64,000 bases of DNA from Zerene cesonia. Its lineage: Eukaryota; Arthropoda; Insecta; Lepidoptera; Pieridae. Below the pieces are notes generated by a model. That model was not told the origin of the DNA, did not search any database, and worked only from the letters and a program-made list of their open reading frames with translations. Of this stretch, positions 24,178 through 38,155 are shown in pieces. The translations under genes were made by a program, and so were the position numbers. Where the stretch lies: NCBI RefSeq assembly GCF_012273895.1, contig NC_052122.1, positions 496,001-560,000 on the forward strand. Direction: 5' to 3'. Position 1 is the first letter of the stretch; each line of letters opens with the position of its first letter.

Positions 24178-24378
24178 TTGGTGATTCGTTGTTACTAAGG
24201 GGTCCTGGGTTCGATTCCCTGTGGGGACGCTTAAAAATAATAGGTCTCGGTTTGGCATCTGCCATCAATCACATCACAAAGATCTCACAGAAGGCTGATC
24301 ATCTAGTTATCCATAAAGGAAATCGATCAGTGAAACATATGTATATCATCTGCCTCATAACCCACTTCTTCATGTATT
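24178..24378 (+). mobile_element. tRNA-headed SINE (Metulj-like)
   Basis: GGGGTCCTGGGTTCGATTCC (intact box B) followed by GGGGACGC, TAGGTCTCGGTTTGGCA, CAGAAGGCTGATCATCTAG, AAATCGATCAGTGAAACAT and CATCTGCCTCATA. The first 30 bases of the head are diverged, and a short extra segment (CATCAATCACATCAC) interrupts the body. Confidence 0.82.
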
Positions 24379-26999
24379 TCCACGATCAAGCAAGTGGATA
24401 CATATGAATTTAAATTGTTTTTAAAATGTAGTAGAAGGACATTATTTTATATTGGTATTTTATTAAAACTTTTAGGTGGTGTTTTTTTCGTGCGTTTTGA
24501 GGCATAAGGGGTTCTTGAAACAAATATTTTTGAACTCACTTTTTAATTTATCATTAAAAATTTTCATTAACTTATAGACGAATAAATGCTAAAACTATAA
24601 ACTTACATAAATGTTATGTCTTTATTTATTTGTTTTGACTACAAATTATATTTATTATATGATTGTATACTACGATGAATTATAAGGCCGTATACGTGTA
24701 TTATTTAAAGTAGAGAAACGATAAAGTCTCAAAATTTAAAAATATATTATTTAAAGTGAATCAGTACGATAAAATCACAGTTAACCGATTAAAAACAGAA
24801 TTAGACCGCGCAATAATTGAATACCTTTTCGTAGACAGCTACAATTACAGGTGCATTACATGTTACTAACGGAGACTGGTTGATGCATTATTAGGTAGTT
24901 GGTTCCACACTTCCATATAGGGCGCGCGGAAGGCCCTTATTTTCTTTTAAAACCCAAAGTTCTGCATCAAAAGTGCTCATATTTGGACATGATTGACGCC
25001 TCAAATAATATTTTAACGTACCTCTCGTCAACAGTCTTTCATAAAATCATAATGTACCACAGGGAAGAGTGGCAAAAAATCTATGCAAAAGAGCTTTTAA
25101 AAGAAACCTAGTTGAATAAATAATTGTTTCAGTTGATTACATTTTTCCACGTTAAAAGGGAAATATTGCAATTTTAAACAATAGAATCGGTTCTATTAAT
25201 AAATAAACAATACTTAGCCAGCAAGTTTTACATTGTTCTCGTTAAATGTAACAAGAGTTCTCTAGGTATAATGAGAAGTTATAAAAATTAGTTCTTGTTA
25301 TATTGCTAAAGATATAAATTACGATTAATGGATAAATCATTCGTTTTTAAATGTTGTTTTTATTGTAATAAAATACATATAATTCCACGAACATGATCAA
25401 TTTACGCGTTGACATGTTCTGCGTTTGGTTTCCTTTTTGTGAGTTGTTAGTATGTTCTTGCTTGTAAATAAATATTTGTTTGTCTTTGTTTATTGCATAG
25501 TATAAACAGGAAATCGTAACCACTCTTTATTTTGATTCGATATCGAAAAAGCGCCGTAATCTGCACTTACAAAAAATTGCTATGATTATGCTTGTGTTTT
25601 TTTAGGTCATCCAAATAAAATTATGTATCATGCCGTGATTTTACGAAAGAAAATGAGACTGAGTCGATATAAGTTCAACATTAGATCTACAAAATTACAT
25701 GTGGAAAAAGTTTAAAGACCAAAAGTTGTACATCTGTATATTAGCTACGACTTTGTTTGTGAATTTTTTTCAGGTAAACTTTGCGGAAATTCGAGAAAAT
25801 CAGTTACTTGCTCTAAAACCTCCCTCCTCCCACTTCCCATCTCATTTTTATTCTTTTTTTATACTCTCGCCGTTTTCCAATGAATTTACTTTCCACTGTT
25901 AATTTTTTTATGTTTTTTACAACTTTCTACGCTATCTGCGCTGGTCTACTCAGAACAAGACTTTTTTGTTGACAGAGCGTGAGTAGGTATCAAATTACAT
26001 TTTTAACTTTTTTCATAATGATTACCTGCTGCTTCCTTCCTTTTACCTTCAAATTATAATTGATATTATTTGTATATCTGAAATGATGCAATCTTCTTGA
26101 TATCTCTCTATTGCTCCATAGCCAACGATGACTTAAAAACTTAAGAATACTTAGGAGATATTTGATATTGTAAAACAGGAATCAAGAAATTGTCTTTAAA
26201 GTGGCTTTGAACTAAGATGACAGATCATCTAGTTGCCTGTACTAAACTGATAACTAACAGTAAGTTAGTTACTTATAAAATCTATGAATCTTCACTTAGT
26301 CAAGAGGATGCCATAAATTTCCCTCTTTTCCTATTCAAAAACGCTGTCTCAACTCCTGGCCAACGTTTACGTACCATAAAACGTAATCGCTTATAAAAAC
26401 GTCATCGACAAACTAAAACAATTCCGGAATCAAACTAGTTATAAACAAGGAGTGTCAGCGAAGTTTTATGAAGCTCCCTGCTTTCAAATTAGTTAGATGT
26501 AGTCCGAGATATAAAAGTTGTTCCCTGGTTCTTCAAGTTCAAGGCATTCGTCCCCGATATCAATTTTGTAATTAAATTTTTGACGTTGCACCAAGAGGTG
26601 TTGAGGTTTCGTAAGTTTCGTTAATGCTGTATATGTCATATGTTCGCACAATTTAGACTTGGGAAGGAATACCAGTTATATTATTAAAACATATTGATAA
26701 AACAAAAAATTAAATGAATAATTAAATTTTATAAGCACTATTCTCATCAATTTGAATTCGATACTAGTCACGTTTAACCGGGAGAAGACAGGCAATGTCC
26801 ACAAGTATCTATTTAATAACTACATGCATAGTATCTCTTCCTCAAATGAAGAAAAATGAAGTATTATAATTTTCTTCTTTTGTTGATAGAGGACGCTAAG
26901 ATTTCACAGACACAAATTTATCTCAATCTATTTACCCTAAAAACCTAACAAACAGACAACTATTTCGCATTTATAACAATAAAGTTTCGTGTAGTCAAT
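24379..26999. other. Unique AT-rich sequence
   Basis: 2.6 kb without recognised genes or repeat ends. Minor ORFs at 24899-25111 and 25699-25902 have no domain I recognise. Confidence 0.5.
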
Positions 27000-27150
27000 G
27001 AAAATCCCGCATTTCCATTCCCGTGGGATTTCTGACTAAGACCTGTACGATATCCTTTCTCATTTCTCAAGCTATTATGCTACGAAATTTCATCCAAATC
27101 GGTTAAGTGCTTTAGGCGTGAAGAAGAAATAGACAGAGCTACTACCCCAT
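27000..27150 (-). mobile_element. Helitron body fragment
   Basis: CATTCCCGTGGGATTTCTGA, TTTCATCCAAATCGGTTAAG and GCTTTAGGCGTGAAG follow the order of a minus-strand family 2 copy. No terminal CTAG or TC remains. Confidence 0.5.
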
Positions 27151-28998
27151 ATATACAATCAATATGGATAGCAGATAGAAGGCCGACTGCAACGTCAATA
27201 TAATTTACACTGTATGATAGCTATACAGCTGTCCATTCAATCAGAAGACGCATGATAACAATACCGACTTGATACAATAATCTAGACCTGAATTAGTCTG
27301 CCTGCCTGTATTATTCGACGTGGGAATGATAGGGTAGCAAATCCCCCTTGGATTACATTATGCACCACACTCTAGTATGCCTGGATTGGGTAGAAGAAAA
27401 CGTATCTAAACTAAAATTACAAAGCGGATATATTTGTGTTTTTGTCTGTATTTTTGTTTCTTATTATATTTTTATATCAATATAAGGCTTTATGTTCACT
27501 GAATGACATAGATTAAATACGAACACTATGCACTGAATAAATATAGTATTAATAAAAAATACATTATTAAGAAAATTTTCTTGAAATATACATATTAGTA
27601 AAATTTGCTTGGTCAAGATGTCATTTGAAATCCATAAATTATGACCCAGTTTTGATCGGTTTTTCATAATTTAAAAATTAAGTACACATTTTTATTTGAT
27701 TATTATATAAATGAATATGAATATCTTGAATATAAAACATTATAGAAAACCGTATAAAGCACCGAAAAAAAGAAATATAGGAAATTTTAGTAAACATTTC
27801 CTAAGAAAATTGCGTATTTTGTACATTTTTTCGTAACTATGAATTAAACTATCAAAATAATATAACTAATCAATGAATTGTAACACATAAGTTATCTGAG
27901 ATTAAATGTTCCATTTTGGGACGAATAAAATTAACCAATAATATTGTATCTCTATTTATTCTTAGTTTTATTTTGTTTACTTATCTCTGCATCATGTGTG
28001 AATATTCTATTAAAATTTATCAATTTTAACATTTACAAATTGTCATATGATATGCTCTTGTGACGTTTCGTGTTGTCTAAAGGTATTATTTGTTGTCAAG
28101 TTATACAGAGCTCTGTGGGAAATTAGTTAACAGAAAACTAATTATCTCATCATTTACTTTTCATCAGTATAGTATACGATTCATACCAATGAACTTGACA
28201 TGAGGCAGAATCCTTCAGTAGTGGGATCTGAGTTGCCATAAAGGAAAAAGAAAAAAAAAGAGAAAAAGTAGCGTAGTGTATTCTTATAATATATTTTTAT
28301 ATAAAGATCTATCATTATTAAGTGAAGATTCAGGATATATTATTATCTTTATAAATAACAAATTACTTAGTTTTCTTGTATGCAGTATTACAATATAATA
28401 TATTATATATGTATTGCATGATCAATCACGAATTGTGTTTTAAATAAAATATGTAATTACCTGCAGGAAAAGTTGTATGCCTTCTATCACATTATTGTTA
28501 ATTTAATTTTCGATTTTAATATTTGCACGCCCAAACTATGGTTAGAATGAATTAGCCGCAGAATATTCTAATAGACGCAATTGAATTTATTTCAAAAAGA
28601 TTAGAAGATTTTAAGATTTTTCTACGCATTTTTGCAATAATTAAACAACCTTCGGGACTTTGTATATTTTTAAAGACTTGAAATGCTTTATAGATCAGAA
28701 TTTCTTAAAGAATAGAAAAGATTGGAAATTTTTAAATGTCTCAACTGTAGGCACTTTTTAAATCGCTAGAATTCTTGTCTTAACAACATCTGTTTCTCTA
28801 CATACCAAAAATAAATATATTCAAAGAGCTCCTCAAACTGCGCAGTTTACTGTCCAGCATCCGAACGAAATATTACCTTTTGCTGCTGGGTCTAGATGTT
28901 ATTTCTTGAAGGAAACTCAGTATTATAGTTAAACGACACCTCTGCTATATGGTTCTTACTTACGACTCAGTATTTTCCACAAGCTAAATTGCATACAC
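27151..28998. other. Unique, strongly AT-rich sequence
   Basis: Nothing recognised. An imperfect AT-rich fold-back lies at 28380-28420 (ATGCA...TGCAT ends). Confidence 0.5.
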
Positions 28999-29115
28999 TT
29001 TTTTAACCGACTTTCAAAAGGAGAAGGAAGGGGTTCATCTGTATTTTTGAGTGTTTATTGTGATTATTTTAATTTATTTGTCGCTTTCGACTGATTTGAT
29101 GTCGGTTCAAGTTTT
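28999..29115 (+). repeat. Dispersed repeat, CCGACTTCAAAAAAGGAGG family
   Basis: TTTTTTAACCGACTTTCAAA with AGGAGAAGGAAGGGG matches the opening of the copy at 7619. Unassigned class. Confidence 0.5.
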
Positions 29116-29279
29116 GTTCAAAAGTAATAATTTTTGCTAAATGTTTTTAAACAGCTTCTTTTTTCAGAAAAGCCATGACTTTTGCTGTAGATCTATTCAT
29201 AAAAGGTTTTGTAATAGTTATCTTCAAATATGTAAGTCTATAGGTTCTTAACACACAAAAGGCAAACAAGCTCGCTTAG

Positions 29280-29660
29280 TAAGAACAAAAAATAACCAGT
29301 AGGTACAAAGGAAGCCGCTGCCGGTGTTATTAAATTAATACCCAGTGTCCGCGAAATACCGGCACAGAAGGTCACCGCTAACATGAACTAAACGATCACT
29401 TAACAATTAAATTAATTAAATTGGGCTCTAATTCTATGGGGATACGTTTTTTACGCATGCGCTTTGTACGTAGGAAGACACATTCAGTAAACAAACACAC
29501 GCCGCTGGGGACGGTCGCGATAAAAACTTGTATCCCTCGGAAACTGTGAGCCGCGGATTTTGAAAATATCGCAATAATCTCTCGTACTGCGGCATCGAAT
29601 CGTAAGTTTAAAAGCAGTCTGTACCAACTCTTTCAGATTTCGGGGTGAAAAACAATATCA
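29280..29660. other. CpG-containing unique island, possible regulatory element
   Basis: This block has many CG dinucleotides (for example ACACGCCGCTGGGGACGGTC and GTGAGCCGCGGATTTTG) in otherwise AT-rich DNA. It shows no repeat signature and no long ORF. A conserved regulatory element or a promoter with first exon are possible; neither is demonstrated. Confidence 0.3.
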
Positions 29661-30695
29661 ATATTTAATATGCCAAAAGTTCGAGAACTAATTTAATTAA
29701 GACCGTTTCTTAAAATATAACTATCGGAACTAAAAATTTAAATTTAAATCCATTCGATTACATAATAAACCTAAAATAGACGCCTAAATTATCCTTTTAA
29801 ATTATGCAAACTCATTTTAAACACACATAGTTTAAAAAATGTAATACGTTGAACAGTTAACGCATATTTACATTTTAAAAACTAAACTAAATTCCACGGT
29901 ATCTGTGTCTTAAAAACTACACTTCGCTTTGGATTTTAAAATGAATCTTGACCTAATTATAATAATCTCCCCACTTTTCCCTTTTAATTTTTCTTGGCCA
30001 TATTTCAGTCGTATATTATGATAACTACACTAAAATTATGGCAAATTAAAGATTAATTAATTTATTACCTTAAGATCGCTTGAGTAGGTACAGTTTAATT
30101 TTATTTTCACTTTCATTTAAAATAGTTATTTGTTATTTAAAGTATTGAATCTGTAATTAATTAAACCGTGTTTAATTAGACAAACACGTGATCAGATGAT
30201 TTGACGAGCCAATGGCGATAAATATAGATAATTAAAAACACGATATTTTCGCATAGCCGACGGCGACGCTAATGCTAGATTAAAAGTGTATTCAAAGAAT
30301 TGATTATTTCCATTGTTCATATTGTATTTCGCAACAACACATACTTCATCTTTACATTTACAGTTGTCCATCCATATTATAATTAAAGAAACAAACCCGA
30401 AATTTTCATCTCAAACAAAATTATTCTTTGACAACGTGCGAACAAGAAGAGTAGTGTATATAAATTTCTGGTGTAGACTATACTTTTAATTTTCCAGAAC
30501 CTTCCAAATAGATACAAATTATAGTGATTCTTGATAATCGGACTGGTCAATAATGTAAACATGCCTCCTGTTTTTGTCTTTTTTTAACACGTTTTTATCT
30601 AATAAGATTCACTTCTAAAAAATCACCAGAATATATCTATTATAGGTGATATTAATATTGATATTCATTCCAATAATGCAAATAGGCTTTCAGCT
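29661..30695. other. Unique AT-rich sequence up to the gap
   Basis: Nothing recognised. Confidence 0.5.
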
Positions 30696-31695
30696 NNNNN
30701 NNNNNNNNNNNNNNNNNNNNNNNNNNNNNNNNNNNNNNNNNNNNNNNNNNNNNNNNNNNNNNNNNNNNNNNNNNNNNNNNNNNNNNNNNNNNNNNNNNNN
30801 NNNNNNNNNNNNNNNNNNNNNNNNNNNNNNNNNNNNNNNNNNNNNNNNNNNNNNNNNNNNNNNNNNNNNNNNNNNNNNNNNNNNNNNNNNNNNNNNNNNN
30901 NNNNNNNNNNNNNNNNNNNNNNNNNNNNNNNNNNNNNNNNNNNNNNNNNNNNNNNNNNNNNNNNNNNNNNNNNNNNNNNNNNNNNNNNNNNNNNNNNNNN
31001 NNNNNNNNNNNNNNNNNNNNNNNNNNNNNNNNNNNNNNNNNNNNNNNNNNNNNNNNNNNNNNNNNNNNNNNNNNNNNNNNNNNNNNNNNNNNNNNNNNNN
31101 NNNNNNNNNNNNNNNNNNNNNNNNNNNNNNNNNNNNNNNNNNNNNNNNNNNNNNNNNNNNNNNNNNNNNNNNNNNNNNNNNNNNNNNNNNNNNNNNNNNN
31201 NNNNNNNNNNNNNNNNNNNNNNNNNNNNNNNNNNNNNNNNNNNNNNNNNNNNNNNNNNNNNNNNNNNNNNNNNNNNNNNNNNNNNNNNNNNNNNNNNNNN
31301 NNNNNNNNNNNNNNNNNNNNNNNNNNNNNNNNNNNNNNNNNNNNNNNNNNNNNNNNNNNNNNNNNNNNNNNNNNNNNNNNNNNNNNNNNNNNNNNNNNNN
31401 NNNNNNNNNNNNNNNNNNNNNNNNNNNNNNNNNNNNNNNNNNNNNNNNNNNNNNNNNNNNNNNNNNNNNNNNNNNNNNNNNNNNNNNNNNNNNNNNNNNN
31501 NNNNNNNNNNNNNNNNNNNNNNNNNNNNNNNNNNNNNNNNNNNNNNNNNNNNNNNNNNNNNNNNNNNNNNNNNNNNNNNNNNNNNNNNNNNNNNNNNNNN
31601 NNNNNNNNNNNNNNNNNNNNNNNNNNNNNNNNNNNNNNNNNNNNNNNNNNNNNNNNNNNNNNNNNNNNNNNNNNNNNNNNNNNNNNNNNNNNNNN
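30696..31695. other. Assembly gap of exactly 1000 N
   Basis: Unsequenced placeholder. The round length suggests a gap of unknown true size. Any ORF spanning it is an artefact. Confidence 0.98.
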
Positions 31696-31723
31696 AAAAA
31701 AAAAAAAAAAAAAAAAAAAAAAA
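31696..31723. repeat. 28-base poly-A at the gap edge
   Basis: A uniform A run starts exactly at the gap boundary. It may be the tail of a plus-strand retrotransposon hidden in the gap, or the homopolymer that stopped the assembly. Confidence 0.7.
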
Positions 31724-34058
31724 CTTCTGCTCATGTGATTAACCTGCTCATGTAGACTTGATTGACAGATTCAAGTCAAATTTGGTACATTAATCATGGA
31801 ATCGGCGACAATGCAAAAATTTCATGTTTATCTATATATGTTATAGTCCTGACTGGAGTGGCCGAGATCAAACAATTACTTACGTATACTCCGTAACAGA
31901 GCAAATGCGGCAATTTAAAAATGTTGTTTTATTAGCTTTTTTAACTCTAACAATTTTCATAAACAACACTTCTTACCATTATACTGTTCGGAATAATGGT
32001 GAGTCAGTTGAAGTGTCCCATATTATTCGAAAACGACTAGAAGATTCGACTTCTCAATCTAAGTGAAATAACCTGAACACTTCTCTGAATGATCGGCTTA
32101 TTCGATGGCTTATTAGTAAACAAATAATAAATTTAACAGTATAATATGACCAAGCCAAGATTAACTCAAAAAATTTGTATCAATATTGGCTAATGAGAAA
32201 TGACAATGATGAATAATGATAACGATAAACGGTGATAATGACGAGCATTTCAAATATCTGCTAGCTTCAGAAAATAAAACAACTAAGAATAAGGTGATCT
32301 CTAACGCGAAGTAGCAATTTGATAGCAAGAGGCCGTGCAAAATTAAGATTGATGTAACAATAATTTTCATTAAAACAAACAGAAAAACAACAGTACCATT
32401 TCTCTACTACGGCAAAGATAAATCACAACTAGCGCAGATGAATCATAAACAAATTTAAGTTTTTTCGGAAGAAAGCTTTTGCCTGCGCTACTTAATCTCT
32501 TAAGCTTTTTAAAGTGAAAAAAAATTAATTTTCACAGTTTTCGCTTATGAAATGACTGATCAAATAGATAGGTAAATAAAAGCCATTGTAGAGTTTAAGT
32601 GCTTTTTATTCCTAAATTGATATGTGTAGTATTCTGGTATTAAAAAAAATACCGCCTAAAAACACATAGGTATATACTTTCACGCTTATAATATAAGTCT
32701 CAGTGTAATCTGCTGTAGTATTAAAATAACCGCGATTTTAAAGACATATTGAACATTCAAGCTCTGCTATCATTACAGCATATCAATGTATTAAACACGT
32801 TTAAAATCTTAAATTTTATATAGACCGATACAATTTCGTTTAACTTAGTTCACATTTTTCAAAACACAACCTAAGTAACTTTTGCCTGTTACAAATTGCT
32901 AATGCTTTTGTATAACATCATACCATAAACTCAAACTCAAACTCAAATCCAACACTTATATGATATACCTAAAGTAAATATTCAGGATAAATTACTGTTA
33001 AATACAAATACTTAAATTTCAATTACATGATTTGAAATAAATTTGATGACATGCAATAAACAAATATGATTCAATCTTTTGCAAACTTCACTCGCGTTTA
33101 AATTGACAAACATAAACCATTCTCGTATCCACCTAAAGACAAGAAAAAAATCTACTAAAATTGTTTCAGCCAGATAGGAACACATATTTGCGGGCATAGG
33201 AATAGATAAAAGTATTTTCATCTACCAAAGCTTATAAAAACATTAACCAAGCTCGATAAATATCGAATGCTTCATCCGTTATAAAAAGGAAAATATAAGA
33301 CTGAACAAAGGCATGGATACAAGAATGCTACTTATAAGCAAGCTTCATGTTAACTAAGCTATATTACTGAGCTAATTTTATATTTAGGGACGAGATAGAG
33401 GAAATAGTTAAAAGAATATTCATATAGCGAGTGAATTTACTATCTTAACATTAGATCATCCGCTGATTAAATTTTAACAAACAATTGTATTGTTAAATTA
33501 CTTTATACTTATTATATAAAGAAAAGTTTGTTTGAACATGTTAATATTCTTCATTCCTCCTAAACTGCTCACTTTTTACAGATGATTTAAAATAACAGTG
33601 AACAATGGTTCCTTATTAATTATCCCTTGCTAAATACCATATTCAATATCCTCCTATGTCAATAAGAAAATTGCTAGAAAAAATGAAATCGCTTAAAAAG
33701 GACCAACGCGCGAAGGCCACTTTATAAGCTATTATTATGACAACGTAAACACCAGTTAATTGAACAAACGCAGGCCAGTTTTAGATCACTGAACATTAAA
33801 GCTAAACTTCCTTGTTTCATCACATCATACCAATATCCTACGTTTAAAATATGCTGCTTACATTTATACATAGAGTCAACCATATTTTTTTTGTTTTCAA
33901 GAATGTGCCCTAGATAAATTACACTGCTACCATAGAATTCCTACAATTCTGTCAACAAAAAATTCATGCAATCGGCCGTCTATATTAGATATAAAATAAA
34001 AAGAACAGACAGCGCTACATTTGCATTTTCGTAGCTACTATAAGTACGTAGCTATTTA
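31724..34058. other. Unique AT-rich sequence
   Basis: No gene recognised. The sequence has an (AAACTC)n short tandem at about 32929-32949 and a plus-strand 80-codon ORF at 31824-32066 without known relatives. Confidence 0.45.
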
Positions 34059-34244
34059 TCTATACATATAGTTATCATAAATTACGCGTCACGTTGTTTG
34101 TCCGCGATGGGCTTCCAATCTACTCAACCGATTTTAATCAAATCTGCACACTATTTGCAGATTTATCCAACTTAAAAGATAGGATAGTTTATAATGGTCC
34201 AATTACGTTAAATGACTACGGCCGAAGCTGGGGCGTGCAGCTAG
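34059..34244 (+). mobile_element. Complete short Helitron, fourth family
   Basis: TCTATACATATAGTTATCAT at the left and GGCCGAAGCTGGGGCGTGCAGCTAG before T at the right. Internal CGTCACGTTGTTTGTCCGCG, CTCAACCGATTTTAATCAAA and AAGATAGGATAGTTT are typical of this lepidopteran family. 186 bp, no coding capacity. Confidence 0.8.
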
Positions 34245-34983
34245 TATGTAAATAGTACGAGGGCATGAGTGCTTTTATTTATTCAAATGTAATTTAAAAA
34301 TGAACATTTAAAATGAGAACAATATTACAATGTCATCGCTCTTTTTGGCAGTTGCTTTGAGTTGTCTGTTATGTAAATCCATGTGGACAACGCACTGCGA
34401 ATGCTTTAAGACATTCCACATTATTGCTTCATGTGTTTACGCGCTTTAATAATTACACGTTGGTGATATCGTGCGAAATTGTCAATATAATTTAAACACA
34501 CTTAGTTTAATTTTGTACCTAAAGTGTACCATTTTAAAGTTAATATTTCCTTATTTTTTCTAAGGAAATAATATTGGCATATTTAATTAATATGTGCCTT
34601 CAATTTAAGCCTTCGACTATTTAACAAGACATGGCGAAATATTGCTGCGTCTAGATTATTGGAAAATTCGGGTAAATAATAAACATTGAGAGCAGTAACT
34701 TTGGGTGTCTTTAGCGTTGGTTCCTATGAGAAACTCACGCAACTCTATGTCCAGTAAATAGTGCTCATCGTTCTTAAGCCTTTTTATTTCATGTGACAAG
34801 CAAGTAAAGTCGAGACAACTGGAATAACATTCCTCGCTGAAAGCCCAACAAAAAATTAAACTGCTTTCCGGATTAACAGCATTCACAAGTATTGTACAAC
34901 TTCATAGATTTTTATTTGTTTTCATATATTTCTAAAAATTTCTTAGTTCAAGGTATATTATTTTATAGATATATATAAGATGA
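34245..34983. other. Unique AT-rich sequence
   Basis: A 10-bp-arm hairpin (TATTTCCTTA / TAAGGAAATA) lies at 34544-34570. Nothing else recognised. Confidence 0.45.
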
Positions 34984-35190
34984 CTAGGGCCTTGCCCCGG
35001 CTTCCCGTGGTTTAATAACAAAAGGTTTATTTATGCATAATAAAGTATATTAAACTACTCCGAAATTAATGCTTGCAAAGCTGCGGGCAAAAAGTATACA
35101 TAAATACCATCCTCTTGAATCACTCTATTAAAAAACAGCCCCATCAAAATCTGATGCGTAATTTTTTCAGATGTAAGCCAGGCACAGAGA
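34984..35190 (+). mobile_element. Non-LTR (RTE-like) 3' region fragment
   Basis: CTTGCCCCGGCTTCCCGTGG, then AATCACTCTATTAAAAAACA and CCCCATCAAAATCTGATGCG, parallel the fragment at 41041-41223. That fragment still has its ending (GGGAAGCGACTATATACTAT). The arrangement is common in lepidopteran RTE-like elements; the family call is from pattern memory. Confidence 0.45.
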
Positions 35191-36179
35191 CGGTGGAATG
35201 GGACTTAGTTTTACACATGTAGTGATAATCAATCCATAATATAGCGTGTGATGAATAAAATCCAGCAAGTATAACTTTTAATTTATGTTCGTAAAATACA
35301 AAGAAACGTCTGAAGGAAACAAAATCACAATAAGCGGTACGCCCCTGCTTTACCCGTGGTACCTACATAGCCACTCAATGATCACGTACAAATATAATGA
35401 CGAAATGATGTTAAAAATCGGTTCAGTAGATTCAGTAGAGGATAATAATAAATATATATTACTTATTATATAAGATTTGTAAAATGTACTTTATCATGCT
35501 TGACTGGGCCACTTTAAACAGAATTTATGACAATATTCATATGTTTATGATGGTGAATGATATACAACAACTAGAAAAATAGAAATACTCGTGAATTCCG
35601 TCATTGTTACAATGATTGGCACACCTGTTCCCGATCTAAATGTAAAATAAATGATATAAACCATTGTTTAAATTTAATCCATTCTAAGCGATTGACATAT
35701 TGTTTTGACATGATTTACATATTGTTTTGAATTCAAATACGATGGGATGTTATAAAAGTTCATAACATGGAAATACATTGACTCACCGAAGACTTGGAAA
35801 AATGTACTTACATGGTCGTATTTTCCAATTTTAGACACCGTACACGCATATCGTGACCGACTCAGGCGTTATCGTTGCTAGCAATATAGTGATGCATGAT
35901 AAATTCTACAAATAATCGAATGTACACATTGTTTATTGTACTTGTAGAAATGAAAACAATTTAAGCAACTTTTATAACAACAGGATATAGACGAACGGCA
36001 AATTTCGTTATCCCTAGCGTCGATTTAATCGTGTCTCCTTAATTATTATGAATTAAAACTGATGTTTGGAAAATTTGATAAGCCATACCGCTGTTATTGA
36101 AATTGAAATTATTTTTGCATTTGGTGAGGTAATTCCAAGAGGCGTATCGAGTTAACACTCGAAATACTGACGCGTAATT
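35191..36179. other. Unique AT-rich sequence
   Basis: Nothing recognised. Confidence 0.5.
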
Positions 36180-36470
36180 ATTGCGCGTGATTGAATCTGT
36201 CTAGTGCTGTATCGCGCTATTCAATCGGTGTTGGATTTTACCAAGTTTCGCTTCGGGCATCCTATATCTCGTATACTAGACGCCATATGCATTTCCTGGA
36301 AGTTCGCTCAACTTTGCGCATCCGAGTCTCTATTATGTGTTGAGTCCTTTAATTCCATTCCTTCTATTTCTGGTCACAGTTCAGCTTCAATATTTGAAAT
36401 GCGATTTCTTCAAGTCATTAAATATTTCTCAGAAAACTGGCATGGAAGGTGTCGTAGTTTCTCATAGCAT
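36180..36470 (+). other. Unique block with an 87-codon open frame
   Basis: An ORF from 36204 to 36467 lies in DNA less AT-biased than its surroundings. I see no domain, signal peptide or splice-site pair that would support a gene. It is kept as a place to check, not as a gene call. Confidence 0.2.
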
Positions 36471-38155
36471 ATAACACGTGTACAAGGTATTAGTTAAAAA
36501 TGAAAAATATTTGTCTTTCAGTTATAATCTTTCCGTATTTACTTAAAGAAATACCGTAAATTTGAAGACTAAGACTTCTTATTGATGGAGTCCTTCTTCT
36601 ATAAAGTCGTGTTAACTGTTATTTGTAGCAAAATTTTTATAGAAAAATCATGATATCTGAAAAATAATGAAACACGCTGTCATTATTTACTTTTGATTTT
36701 ATTTCATTATTAGCTTCATGAGGAATAACTCACACTTTAAGATTAGATTTCACAAATTAATTTAGTAATTGATTGTTTACTTAAATAGTACGTGTGATAG
36801 AAAACTTTTAAGTTTATTTTCTATTAAATTTAATGTGAGTAGCAATGCAAATGCTCGGTAATAGAATGTCCACAACTATCCACACAAGCCCACAGGCAGT
36901 TTTACAGCTATCACCCCGGTACACCCCACTTACTACGATAGCGTCGCTAATACCTCCGTGTAATTAAATTGATACACTTCAGTAAGCGATACGTTTAAAA
37001 TAAACAATGTATTTTGTATTTTATCATAGTAGGTTATATGTTTGTCCTTCCTGTAGTACCTCAGAAACATTTGAAAGTGCTTCATTTGGATTCTGAATGC
37101 ACTTTTAATTTAGACCAATTTCGAGCCATTAGCTGGAGAAGAAAGGAAAAAAGGGCACTATAATGCAATTAGGAAATAAAAGCTCATTTACTCATTTATG
37201 AATTTGATCAGTTAAAAGAGTTAGGAATTCGTGTAATGCAATGGGGAAACAATTCTGATCGAATACAGATACTCTTTGGTAAAATTCAAGTGTTAAAACC
37301 ATTATAATGTCGCATGTAAAATATTAATAAAGTTAAATTAGATGGCCGTGCCGTGAAAATCCTTTATAAGTTCACATTTTCCCATCCAAAGTTTATGAGA
37401 ATATTGTATGAAGCTTCATCAAAAACTATCGAACTACTGAGATAATAAACCAAACATGTTTTTTTAGGTTTATACTTCCCATCCTTTTATTTATTTGTAA
37501 AGCGTACCAAACTAATTACTGCCTTATATTGCAGTAATATAGAATCAAATGAAAAAATTTTAATTCCAATCTCCATCCCTTTCGCTCATGACTATGACAC
37601 ATAGGGACGAATGAAACAAAAGCTTAATTATATTTAAACCGATATGAAGTTTTATGATCGCTTGGTAGCATACATTGTTTAAGTAATAACTGTCCACTTA
37701 TAATACATGCCAGTCAGAAACTACATTTTTATAAGTCAATGTTCGCATAAATACACGCTATAATTTGTAAATTAAATGCTATATCGATTGTGTCTTCGCC
37801 TGCGATATACCTATGTTACAATATAGAGTTATAAACTAGAAACAGATATAGTTTTTTGAAAAACAAAATGCGAAATATTCTAACTTTTTAATTATTACAA
37901 TCACGGTATGAACATTAATAACTTGTAAAGTATATAACTATGACTACTGTAACGACTCCTAGCACACGTCCGTCACAACCAAGAGCCTGAGCAAAAAGGA
38001 CACGACAAACTGCGCTCGTCCACGTTATTTCGAGAATTGAGCGTGCTAATAATTCGATTTGAATTTTTAATTTATCGGCTCATTTTTCGCTACGAACGTT
38101 AAAGGTACATTGTAATTGGGTTGTAAGTATCATAGAATAATTTTTTGACAATCCC
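36471..38155. other. Unique AT-rich sequence
   Basis: A C-rich patch at 36860-36960 (CTATCACCCCGGTACACCCC) stands out in composition. Nothing identifiable otherwise. Confidence 0.45.

Noticed and set aside
30646..31755. ORFs of 360-369 codons on both strands
   Set aside because: They consist almost wholly of the N gap and flanking poly-A; no real sequence supports them.
32929..32949. Telomere-like repeat
   Set aside because: The (AAACTC)n tract has three to four units and does not match the insect TTAGG repeat.
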